From Serilophus lunatus (lineage: Eukaryota; Chordata; Aves; Passeriformes; Eurylaimidae): a DNA stretch of 64,000 nt. Within the stretch, counting starts at the first letter, position 1. Each line of letters starts with the position of its first letter. Location: NCBI GenBank assembly GCA_013399895.1, contig VXBA01001856.1, positions 62,001-126,000 of the forward strand, read 5' to 3'. Below are positions 40,093 through 51,475 of the stretch, one piece after another. Position numbers and translations under genes: made by a program. Below the pieces are notes generated by a model. That model had not been told where the DNA came from. It did not search any database and saw only the letters and a list, made by a program, of their open reading frames with translations.

Positions 40093-41526
40093 CCTTAATG
40101 TAGAAGAATTAAGATGGAAGGTTTGAGATAAGGCCTGCCTGAAACTCGACAAACCAGATACTATGTAAGCACAAAGACAGAATTAAGAAATTGTGAATAA
40201 ATGGCACTTACAAAGCAAGCCCAGCTTAGAATACATACGCCATTTTATTTTCCATTAGTAATAGAAACGTGTTGAATTTTCAGTATCCATTTAAAACTTC
40301 TCTAAAATCTTTCAGGAGCACATGAGACTAATAAGAACTTGCCTGACACAAGTCTGACAAATAATGACTGATTTTTCTATATTCATACATCACATTTTGG
40401 TATGTGCTTCTCCCCTCCTTTGACACAAAGCTAAAATTCACTCTCTACAAGCATGTACAAACACAGAAAGTCAAGACGTAAAAGTGTTGCTTTTTTGCTT
40501 AACACAAACCCCAACTTTAGAAATATTCATATTATATAAATTAGTGCCATGGGAAGAAAATAGGGAGCCTGCATCTCCATTGAGACTGCATTTAAAATTT
40601 GATTCTTTCTCCTTTCCAGGACTGGGGGCCTGCCACTTACATATGTAGTGGCCATAATGGTGGATATTCAGCCAGGAGAAAGAAGAGATGAGTCATGATT
40701 TGAAAAGAGGACTTGAAAAGGAATTAAAGGTAGCAGCAATCATTGTGTGCTTTAAGCCTGAACTGGGGGCCAGGGATGTCAAAAGGAAAGCTTTCATTAG
40801 CTTCAGTGCCCTCTGACTCAAGTTCTTTTACATTCTGGAGGGCAGAAAGGATTATGTTTTGGAAAGATGTGATATTGAAATCATACACAGGCATTAAAAA
40901 TGCCTCTTCTCTGCCTCAAGTGTGGCACAGTAGCAATTGTGTAACTGGGGGTAGGAATAAGACTGGCAAGTCACAGTCGTGAGAGCACAGTCACATTCAT
41001 ATCACTTACCATAGTTGAAAAATGCTATTATGTTTTTCCTCAAGTTACCTCACTAGCTATTTTGCCTCATCTTTTCATCTTTAGGGATTAAGCATAGACC
41101 AAAAAAAACCCCAACGCAACTAAAATGCCTAGTATTGTGATATTTCTATAAAACAATCACTCCATTTGGACTCTCACAGTTAAGTAATGTTAACTACAAG
41201 GCTGTATTTTGACTAATTGCCAAAATGATATTTTTTTCATTATTACATTCTTCCTTCTCCTTTCAATATTGTAGGAGAAGAAATACATTAATTTAATAGA
41301 TAAAGTTTCTTAAGTCTCCACTGATAAAAATATCTTCATAAAATGCAAAATCTTATACTTCCTCTAATCTTCCTTTCTTTTTTTCTCCCCCTTGTCCAAA
41401 TCACCAAAACACATGTGAAAGAAATTGACAGCATGAACAAAATAGTAAGACTCCCAGCCTGCAGATGTGTAATTTTCACACTTTTTTTTTTCTCATGTAG
41501 TTGTCTAGAATTAGCTTTCTAAAGGG

Positions 41527-41560
41527 AAAAAAAAAAAAAAAAAAAAAAAAAAAGAGAGAG
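41527..41560 (+). repeat. A homopolymer (27 bases) with GA tail
   Basis: 27 A followed by GAGAGAG. It is the longest homopolymer in the window. Upstream sequence resembles no mRNA or SINE, so this is treated as a simple repeat rather than a retrocopy tail. Confidence 0.9.
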
Positions 41561-43175
41561 ATACATTATAACTTCTAAATCTCTCCTTTCCATTTAAAAT
41601 ATTGCTAATACACGGACCAAGAGAGTTATGTCTATTTTTACTTTAGAGAATGTAGATAAAAGGCAGGCAAAGCAATTTTTTTTTTCTGGACTGCTTCACA
41701 TGCACATACACCCCTTTCCAGTGTTGTTTTAATCTCAACTGGAGGTGACTACTCATTTGTAAAAGAAAAGAGGTTAAGAGGCACTAAATAAAGATGACAG
41801 ATAGCTTCATAAAATAATTTAAATTACTCTGAAAAAGAACTGAGTGGAAAACAAAGATGACGCTGTTTACAGTAACAATATTTAAAATGTATTAATTAAA
41901 CCCAGAGCAGAACTACAAAAGAGAGAGGTGCTTTGAAGATGGAAAGCTCTGAATGCCACAGAATGCTTTGAAGTTTCTCGGTTTCCTTTGTTTCTCACTC
42001 ATAATACATGAGGACACTCTGCAGTAGCTAAGCTTTAACTTTCAAGGGACCTTTTTCTGTTTGTTCCACCATTAATGAGAAAAAAAATCATACCCTGCTC
42101 TTGCTATTCCTTTTTAGAATTCATGGCAGAGAGATGCACTGCTGCTGTGAGAGTTTTTGGTTTCTATTTGGGAAGGCTGATTTAATCTGTTGAAGGTTGC
42201 ACTGCAGTCAGTTGTGCCAAATCTATGCCAGCCTTTAGCACAAATTAATCAAAGCAGTCACCTAGTACAGCTTCCATGATGGAGGCAAAGGCAGCAATGC
42301 TAGAGACAGAGTTTGAAACCCACTCTTAGTGAATCTAAAAATTTTAGGTTTATATTCTGATTTTCTCTCCAAAATGTTTTTTCTGTCAATCATTTTAGTA
42401 GATAGCTACATCAATAGTAGAAATTTTTTTCTACTGATACCTTCCTCATGAGTGAGGATATACAAATCAAGAGAAGAGTTTGAGGAGTTTTCCACTTCCT
42501 GGCTGTGTCTCTGGAAGCTGTCCAATATTTGAATATATTGAATCAAAAGGAGAACTCGTGCACGTCTATAGGCTTGTTGACCTTCCTAAGGGAAAAAAAC
42601 CCCTTAATTTCTTACCCATGATTCCTGCAGCAACAGAGGGGATCCTCCCTCCCTCCTTTTCATGCATCTCCCCGTATACATTTAAGTACAGCAGTTCCAC
42701 TATATATATTATGTGGACTATCTCCAGAGATAACATGATCACATTGTCATGCAAACATGCAAATCACAACTTCTGGTTGCTATGGTTTCAAATTGAAATG
42801 CTGTCATCCTTTTATCATGGCCCAGCATAACTTACTGTAAAAAAAGAGGCAGCATTCACGGGCCCATGCCATATTACACTAGAGGAATTCAGATAGCTCT
42901 AACCCATCTACTATTTAGAGAACTAAATCCTAGGTATATTTTTTTAAATTCCACTAGAACTTCTGATGCTTCATCTGGGCCCTGTTAATTAAAACATTTT
43001 TACATAAACTGGCTCACATTGCCTCTAATTTAAAACTAAATGAAAGGAATGAATGTCAGGTTCCCAGCCACAACACAATACCACTGGGAATGTGCAGCCT
43101 TCCAGTTTTAGCACTCAGAAGATACTGCATTAATGCAGTCACAGTAGCTTTATGTTAGAAAGGAAGAAAAAAAAG

Positions 43176-43218
43176 TTTTACAAGGAATGTAAAGGACTTT
43201 TACAAGGAATACAAGGAC
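43176..43218 (+). repeat. tandem duplication, 22 and 21 bases
   Basis: TTTTACAAGGAATGTAAAGGAC is followed by TTTTACAAGGAATACAAGGAC in abbreviated terms: both units begin TTTTACAAGGAAT and end AAGGAC, differing by a small indel and a substitution. Confidence 0.88.
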
Positions 43219-43553
43219 TTAGGAATGAAATACCATGGAGGAGGTGAAGTCCAGGGAGGGGGAGCAAAAACTTCTATGCTATCTGCTTCAGATACTCCTG
43301 TAACCCCCAGGTATGATCCAGAAACATCACTCTGAGGTTAACTGCTCTAGCTGCCAGCACTGTATTGATGGCTGGAGAGATATGAACACATCTGTTGAAA
43401 ACATTATGAAGACCTCAAATTTTCTTGTACAAAATTGGTTGACAGATGCTAACAGTTTTGTCTACTAGCAAAAAAAGATTCAAGAAAAGAAACTAACTCT
43501 CTCATGTCTCATCAACCTGTATTTCACTACTGGACAGCTCAGTAATTGATTAA

Positions 43554-43575
43554 TTAGATTAACTCATTAATCTAA
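43554..43575. repeat. inverted repeat in a TAAT-rich cluster
   Basis: TTAGATTAA, loop CTCA, then TTAATCTAA: a nine-base perfect stem. The flanks add TAATTGATTAATTAG, so several homeodomain-type TAAT cores sit within about 35 bases. Confidence 0.7.
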
Positions 43576-46379
43576 CTTGTGGTGCCTATATGAGGCATCT
43601 ATATATCCAAAGACCTCTGGAAGAGAAGGAAAGAAGCAACCTCCTACACAGGGTGAGTCAGAGGAGCATCTTAACTTAGATGTTCTGAATTGTCCTCTGG
43701 GGAATCTTCCCACAGACTGAGATCTACATAAGGTGATTGTGCTTCTAATTTAGCCATATGAACTAATTGGCCTGAATTCTGGGGTCATCAACACCTTCCC
43801 AACAGCCCACTAATCTGTCTGGACAGGAACCAACACCAAAAAAAAATCAATCATTTGAGAAATAAAACATGAAAGCCAGGCTAGACAAGACAATTCTGTT
43901 TATGGTAAGGCTCGAGAAGGAAACCTGAAAAAAAATAGCTTGACCTTTTTCAGAATTAGGGAGCCTGAGCTTAGTCCTCTGCATTAGTGAGCATGTAGGA
44001 GCTGTTTTTACTTGTATAGATGTGACTGTGGAGGAGGTGATGCCTTGTTCTCACTGTCTCTCCTAGAGCAATGTTTTCTACAGGTGTGCACCTCAAACAC
44101 CTAAAGTGGATATTTAGTCTGTATTTCACCCAAGATAAGGAAAAATAAAATCAGCCAAATAAAAGTCAATCAACCCCAAATGTTCTACATTTGAAAACAG
44201 AAAGTAAACTATGATTTAAAGTATTTGCTGTACAAGAATGATCACTGTTATCTTCTCTCCTCAAAATTAATATTTATCATACTTAATTAAACTCTCTCTT
44301 ACATCCATGTATACTCCACTTCAAGCCTGAATACTAAATATTATTAATAATTAGGGGTAGTACACTGATTCATGCAAACACAAGTCACACATCTCTAGAG
44401 CCTAAAGAAGTAGTCAGTTTTCATTATGGGAAGTCCCAAGACATGAGCTCTGGCATTCCAGATTTTATGGAAGGTTTTCTGTATGTTTATGACTTCTTCC
44501 AGTAAGTTAAAATAGCACATAATTTCACATTGCCTCCATGGCTTTTCTTTCGAAGCTTTAAGGTAACCTTTCCAGTGTCTGTGGCAACTGTGTTCTGCAC
44601 CCTCAAGTCAGCACCAAAGAATGCTGTTTTTTCTTAAATTTGGATTTTTAGTGTAGAGGAGAGATGTGATCTCTCTGTTCACCAGTCAGACCACAGGGGA
44701 AAGTCTAGAAGTGAGTATTCCAACAATTATTTCAGAACAACCCTTTTGTTTCCAGTGTAAGAGGATCGCCAGAAGTCTTTTTATGTTTTTAAATTAGGAG
44801 GGATATTAGAAAAAATGCTTTTCCACCCATACTCTCTCATTTGTAGGTAGCTATATGCATCAAACAAGAATTTCAACACTTTTAAATCAGAGTATATCGT
44901 GGTCTCCCAAACAAAACTCTAATCTATAGCTCAAAAAGTTACAAAGTTATTCTAAATCTTATTATTAAGTAAAATTGTAGCAATTATTATTTGTGTTTGT
45001 GGAGTCACAGAACCCCAGCTACACCCTGAGACTCTTTATTAGTACCTTTGATTAGTAACCAGTTGCTTTCAGTTGTCATCTCTCTCCTCTGTAAAGACTT
45101 TGGTTAATAGCTGAATTATACCAAATACTTCATGTGTCCCAAAAGAAGGTTTGATTTGTGGAGGCTGGGGCAGCTGCTCTCAGAATGCCTTATAGTTCTT
45201 TTAAAGAAGAGTTAATGAAATTTTCACTCCGAGGAAACAAATGTAAAACCTGTATAACTAAATACTAATTTATTCTACTTTTTCTTCGACATATGATAAT
45301 TTCCCTGGGAAAATAAAATAAAAAAAAAGTAGCATATGATTCGTCTTGACTAGGAAAAGCTGCATAATTTTAATGTCTATTTTTATATTAAGTCTCCTAA
45401 GACAAATGCTCTGCCCCATCTGCCAGCATAAACTGAAAGGTTCCAAAATCCCTTCCTTTCCATTTCTCCGTGATGTTTATCCTCTGATGTGTTCTCTGCA
45501 CCTACTCCTTCTCTGCAGCATGTGCTTGTCAGATAGTTTGGAAATATGTAATTGCCTTGTGGCTACTTTGTTTGAAGTAGCTTTGACATTCACGTCTCTC
45601 TGACGCCTTAGTCTTTGAAACCAATGGAAGAAAAAAAGTGTCCTAAAGCAGACTTTATTACCTTTGTTACCTCATTGATTTCAGATAAATTCAAGTAGAA
45701 ATAAATCTGGACCGAAGGCATTCAAGACAACATTATTCTGTTAGGAGCACTTAAGAATGTACTAATTAGTCTAAATTGCCATTAGGATATGAAGCTGCAA
45801 ATGCAAACTTCCCTTAAATGTAGAGCCTCAAATGCAGTGCTAAAAAGCCAAAAGCAGGTAGAATACAGCAATTCTGCCACCTGGTAAAAATTGATGGCAT
45901 AAATAATTTGCCTAAACCCCTGCATCCAGTAATAACTGGTCCTAAATACTGAGGGAAGCCTATGCAGGAATGAAGCCTCATGGAAATATTTACCAGAACA
46001 GTGCTGCAAAATAAATCGGGGTTTCTGAGCCAGAGGAGGAATTTTATGTTTTAGCAATGGTTTTCTTCTTACACTAACTTGTGCATCAGGCTTTTTCATT
46101 CCACATAAACTTTAGTATTCAAAACAAACTTTTGCAAGGTCTTTTTCTGCATTTCTAGCAAAGCCACTTCTTTCTGCTTGTTGCCACCCTGGTTTCAAAC
46201 AGTCAGCAATGAGGACATTGTATGAGCAATGTTAGAAGGACTGTATACTATATAAAACATAACAAAATTGATGGCACTGAGTTCCTGTTCTGAAGACAGA
46301 AGAAATATTCAAATCCTACACAATGACCCCATGCCAGTCACGATTGTGCAGACCTCTATCATATCTTTCCATCAGTCAT

Positions 46380-47540
46380 ATCACTTTAAACAGACTCCTA
46401 TTCTATTTAATCTTCCCCTGCACAGCAGATGTTCCATACCTTTGATCTTCCTTGTCACTCCTCTCTATATCTTTGTCCATAATAATATATTTTTTGGAGG
46501 CAAGGGGAAGAGAGCTTCACGCATTTTGGAACTCAGGTGCAGTGTAGTTTTGTGAAAATGATACAATGAATTTCTCTTTTTAACTCTCTTTTCTCCTCTC
46601 TTTTCTCCCCTAATATCTAATTTGCTTTTGTTACTGCTATTGAGCACTGAACTGGCATTTTAATAGAACTATATATATTATATCCAGAAATGTCATTCCT
46701 GAGTACTTACTTATTGTCCATCACTGTACTTGCAACGTTAGGACTGAGGGGTTTTTTACTCCTAAGTATCACATAACATTTATAAAAATTGAATTTCATT
46801 TGCTAATTTACTGCCCAGTCACTCGTATGTCCTTCTTCAATGTTACACAGTCAGTCCTTGTCTTGAATATCTTGAATATCTCAAATTCTCAACAAGTTAT
46901 TCTGTCCTTTTACAGATCATTTATGAATCTGCACAAACCTCTGTGGAATTTAGCTGGCGACACCTCTGCATTGTGAAAATGGAACATTTATTCTTACCCT
47001 CGTCTATCTCTCTTTTTACTGACTATTTATCCATGTGACGACCTTCCTATTATCCCAGAGCAACTTAGCTGCTTTGTTGAGAGACATTGCTGAAAGCCTT
47101 TTGGAATTCCATGAGAGCCATATCAATGGTATCTCCCTCCAACACACACTTGTTACTGAATTCAAAAGCCTGAAGTGGGGAGGCTGGACTTTCCTTCTCA
47201 AGAGTTGAGCCATTCCTAATACGCCATACACACCTACGTGTCAACTAATTTAATCCTTAGAATAATTTACACTAGTTTATCATATACAAACATTGGGTTT
47301 AGTGCTTTGTCCTTTCTGTCTCTGACCTCTTCTACAAATTAGTGTTATATTTACCATCCTTCAGTTCATTAGGATGAGGCTTTCCCATGACATCTACTGA
47401 CTCAGCTATTACATTCTAGAGAGTTTGAATGATTTTGAGCAACTATAATTCGATGTATTGTTCTTAATTTTGTCTATTTGTTCCATAGATTCAGATATTG
47501 TCTGATGGTTTGCACATAAAGGATTCTTTCCTAGAAACCT
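46380..47540 (-). mobile_element. ancient CR1-clade LINE fragment (RT region), heavily decayed
   Basis: Read on the minus strand, this follows the reverse-transcriptase and downstream region of an old amniote CR1-clade LINE from N- to C-terminal side. On the plus strand, landmark segments in order are: CTTTGATCTTCCTTGTCACT near 46440, TAATATATTTTTTGGAGGCA near 46485, TTGAATTTCATTTGC near 46790, TTACTGCCCAGTCACTCG near 46807, AGATCATTTATGAATCTG near 46915, TGTGAAAATGGAACATTTAT near 46973, TTTATCCATGTGACGACCTT near 47027, and GCTGAAAGCCTTTTGGAATT near 47090. A minus-strand frame at 47016-47231 retains a WDNRKVVTWINSQ-like stretch comparable to the family's G-R-x-V-L-x-W-I-x-N. Many stops and frameshifts exist, and the segment that should encode the FADD catalytic motif is partly deleted near 46875-46895. 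A perfect 12-base tandem duplication (CTCTCTTTTCTC, 46584-46607) lies inside. Boundaries are approximate. Confidence 0.72.
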
Positions 47541-47583
47541 TGCTAAATACTTGAATAGTGAGAATAATTTATGAATTAACTTC

Positions 47584-47621
47584 TTTTTTTTTTTTTTCAC
47601 TTATGGTGTCACTTATGGTGA
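47584..47621 (+). repeat. T homopolymer followed by a 12-base tandem duplication
   Basis: 14 T (47584-47597), then CACTTATGGTGT and CACTTATGGTGA head to tail (47598-47621), 11 of 12 matching. Confidence 0.85.
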
Positions 47622-48112
47622 AAGAAGAGATGGATCCTCATTTCAGGTGGTTTTAGAGAGCAACACTGAGCATTCTTTTCTCGAGGCTAAACACTGTATC
47701 AGAATCTCTGTTATATCAGCTTTTCTTACAAATTTGCAATATATTCCTTATGTCAATAGTTAGATACTCTGCCTTTCATTTATACTGAGAATGAGTCTGG
47801 GGATTCCTCTTGCAGGGCAGCACAGACTAGGTGATCCAAACCCTTCCTGTTAAGGCCAGCTTTTCATTTGGGAACTACAAATTACACGGAGTCTGAACAC
47901 AACCTGTCTGTAGACCTCCTATAGGCACAGAGAAGGGAACTGGTGATGCATTTTTAGGGCAGCCTGCAGTTCAAAACGTTCTGTGTGTACTCTATAACTT
48001 AGCATGGAGGTGTAGTTATTAGCAATCATCATCTTTGTTAAAAGAACATTACAGACTCTACGGAGAAACAATTATGGATAACATAATAATTAATTTACAG
48101 AATAATAACATC

Positions 48113-48545
48113 TCATAGAATCATAGGATGGCCAGTTACAAGGGACCTTAAAGATCGTTTAATTCCAATACCCCTGCATAGACAGGAATGCCATGCACTG
48201 GATCAGATTGCTGAGGGCCCCATCCAGCTTGTCTTTGAACACTTCCAGGGGTGGGCATCCAGAACTTCTCTGGGCAGCCTGTAACAGTGCATCACCACCC
48301 TCACAGTAAAGAGTTTCTTCCTGATATCTAATCTAAAACTGCCCGCTCTCAGTGTAAAACCATTTCCCCTTGTCCTATCACTATCTGCCTGTATAAAAAG
48401 TCCCTCTCCCTCATTTTTTTCAGCCCTCTTAAGGTACTGAAAGGTCACAATTAGGTCTCCCCAAAGCCTTCTCTTCTCCAGGGTGAATAACCCAGCTCTT
48501 TCAGCCTGTCTTCAAAGGAGAGGTGCTCCAACCCTCTGATCATGC
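48113..48545 (-). mobile_element. CR1 LINE 3' fragment retaining the ORF2 C-terminus
   Basis: The plus strand opens with CATAGAATCATAGGATGG, the complement of the CR1 3' end, and CR1 similarity continues through AGTAAAGAGTTTCTTCCTGA, CCCCTTGTCCTATCACTA and CTTCTCTTCTCCAGGGTGAA to CTCTGATCAT at about 48545. The minus-strand frame at 48448-48203 reads as the last part of ORF2, including RLDIRKKLFTVRVV and RLPREVLDA. It then slips frame after DAHPW, where the family has a conserved LEVFK-type segment. At about 430 bases it is the longest of the three younger CR1 copies. It has no RT catalytic or endonuclease domain and cannot be autonomous. Confidence 0.95.
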
Positions 48546-51169
48546 CAATGATCAATGGCATTTACCTAGACAAAATCCACCAAAAGAAACATTTAAAATA
48601 CTATTTACAGTTCAGAAAACTATAGCATGACTCAGAGATTTTAATGAGATTGCAGTCAGGCAACAAATATGCAGAAGCCAAAGCAGGGGTGTTGAATACA
48701 AAGAAGCCTGAGCAATTTTGTGCTGCTACCATGCTATGAAATCTCAGTAAAACCCAAATGGTAAAATATATTTTCCATACTTTATATATGCACAGATGAT
48801 GTGCAATTTTCCATAACATAAGCATCCTTGCTTTTCAAGGGAAAAAATGTACACATGTTCTTGCTTTACCTATGGTGAAGGAGATACAGTAAATATTAAA
48901 TTGTACAGCAAACCCTCCTCACACTTTGTGACTTTCAGAGGAAGTGCACACTTTGCTGCCACTTAAGAAGGCTGAGGAGAATCATACAGACTACTCTGAA
49001 TAAAGAAATGTAACCATACACTAAGATTTCTCACAGATTGGGAGGAATAAGAAATAAAAGCCAATTACTGATGGATATTCAGCAGCTGTGCAACCAGAGA
49101 TGTGTTTTTCATCACCTCACACATTACAGACTTTCTGCTTCAGAACTCCTCTCTGAGGACTGCACAGCTCTTTGCAAACTTTATCACAGCTCAGAAAACT
49201 TTCTCCCTGTGTTAGGCCTTCTGCTATTCGTGTCACTTAAAGGAAGATATAAGGAACTTCACTAAGGTCACACAAATGGCACTGCTTAAATTAAAAGCGT
49301 GTGTGACAAACTGATTGAGTTTAATGTGTGGAAATTTTTGAAGAGACTATCAAACACTTACTGTCCTCTCAACTCCTCTGTCCTTAGCCAAAAAAACCCA
49401 AATAACCAAACAAGTGAGCTACTGAAAACAAAAAAATAGTGTCTACAGTGAAATCTACATCAGCTTAACCAGGTTACTTTCAAAATACTTCATCTTAAAC
49501 AATTAGACAGATTACTTCCTTGTTTTATATTTCAAATAAGCTTTCACTTTCCTAACCATGTATTGGTAAACAGTAGATTCAGGCAACAACTAGAAAATTA
49601 AAATTATATATAATCAGCACAGTATATTAGTGTTATTACCAGCAAGCACTGGAGTACCCTGGACCATAAAAACACATGTACCAACTCTCCTTCTATTTTA
49701 GTAGCATATAAGAAAAAGCTCTTCTTAGTGTCCCTATAATTGTAACTGGTCTATTAATACAAAGGCTGCATAAGAATAAACCCAAACTGTATATATATTA
49801 AAGTCTGATCTAACATACATGTAAATAAATTACTTGCAATATGAATGTAAGAGTGGATGTTGGAGAAACCACAATACATGCAAATGTTTGGTGGCTGGGA
49901 TACCCAAGAGTAAAAAGATTCTTTTTTCCAAGAGTGCCTATATATTACTATGCTCCATCATCACTGAAAGGTGCAAAAACAGTATATACAATAATCAAAT
50001 TTCTGAACTCTTCCCTATTCCACCTTGAAAGCCCCAACCACCAAGACAGTGTCCGCCTGCGTCTGGCAGCTGAGCCAGTTCTGCTCAGCTCTCAGACACG
50101 TGGGGAGGTTTCTACAGCGAGGATGAGTAAGACATTTTCCCTTTCCCTTTTTTCGCTTGTAAATACCCAGTTGTCTGCTCCTCAGAGGCAACTTCAATAC
50201 CGGAAAAATTGTGCTTTCCAGTCTCCCTGAGGTACGATATGTGTGGATTCCTGAGTACCTCACTTCTTATGGAATAATCACCATGATTTCTTCCTTCTGC
50301 CCATTTATCTTCAGAAAGAGCTCTGTTCCCAGGATTTTTAGTAAACCTAATTTTCTTCTGTATCCAGGTACCTAAACTCTACTGAGGCAAGAAAACTAAG
50401 AAGACCTATTTGTCCATTTTCCCCAATTGGCTAGCAAAAGGTGGCTTCCAGCTCATCATTAAAATGTTTTGCAGAATTTTCACTGCTTCCCCACTCCCTT
50501 CCGGGACTAAATTCAGGGATAAGGCTTCCTTTCCATTCCAAAGTAAATCCCTTAATTTGTAGATCCTATGGCCTTATTTATGTTTGCAATTGTCTGTTTC
50601 TTGTGCAGTCACATTTAAGTAAAATATTAGAAATCAAGATTATTTTCAGTAAAGACCTGAAATGACTAGTGAACCAGTCAAGAAATCTCAGTGTGCTAAA
50701 CTTATTCTTACATTGTTGTATGCTAGAAAATATAAGCATAACCATCCACAAAGAAAAATTAGAATGAGAAGCAGTTTGATGTGATCACTAAAGAATAGAT
50801 CCCAGAGTGTATTTTTTAAAAAATTGATAAAGGCTATCAGCTTTAAAACTTTAATTATCAGGGAAATTAAGACATCAGTGGTAAATAAAAAGAAATGGGA
50901 GAGTATTGTAGGTTTATACATGTGAACATACAGTAGCTTGCTTACACTGGCATGGCTTGTTTTTGCTTGATATTGAACCACTGGCACCTGAAAAAGTCAG
51001 AGTTGCTTATAAAAATATATATTTAAAACTATATTCAAAATGCTTGAGTAAATCCCTAGGGCAGACAGAGCTGAAGTCTAAATGTCACTGCTCTTTTAGA
51101 GACAAGATCAACCTATAACCTTATCAGAACACAAATTATGTCAGTGAACAACATTCAAAACCTGCAGAG

Positions 51170-51475
51170 GCATTTGAGAGATTTTTGGCATTCTAATTTA
51201 TGGATTTCAGTTGCTGTTTTCTAACTTTCAGACTGTTCAGAAAAGACAGTTTTCTTCTTTAATTCATTTTTGTCTTTTATTGGTTACAAAAGGCCTGGAA
51301 ATATATCACTTTTATCCTTGTGCATTTTGATGATGCATAATACTGATTAGGAAGTGTCTCAGCTGGTAATAAGTTCCTCTCATAATTTTTTTTCAAATGC
51401 TGTTTTTATGCAGTTCATACAGGAATCCAATTAGCATATCATTGTGACTGATTAAATATGCCTCACGTAAATTTA
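51170..51475. promoter_or_regulatory. possible conserved non-coding block
   Basis: It contains an inverted CCAAT (ATTGG, 51279-51283), an octamer-like ATGCATAA (51333-51340), and CCAATTAGCATAT (51427-51439) combining homeodomain and POU-type cores. No repeat or coding frame explains the block. Support is by motif inspection only. Confidence 0.18.

Larger units (their letters stand above)
40093..46379. other. unique AT-rich non-coding sequence
   Basis: No gene recognised. It includes the A tract at 41527-41560, a 22/21-base tandem duplication (43176-43218) and a TAAT-rich inverted repeat (43554-43575). The block at about 42060-42300 has a balanced, homopolymer-poor texture that could be conserved non-coding DNA, but I see no decisive motif. 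Confidence 0.55.

Noticed and set aside
41300..41560. Possible processed retrocopy upstream of the 27-A tract
   Set aside because: The preceding sequence has no open frame or resemblance to a known mRNA or SINE, and no target-site duplication was found by eye.
49841..50230. 129-codon plus-strand frame
   Set aside because: No recognisable family. It overlaps another chance frame and has no leader or convincing splice or poly-A context.
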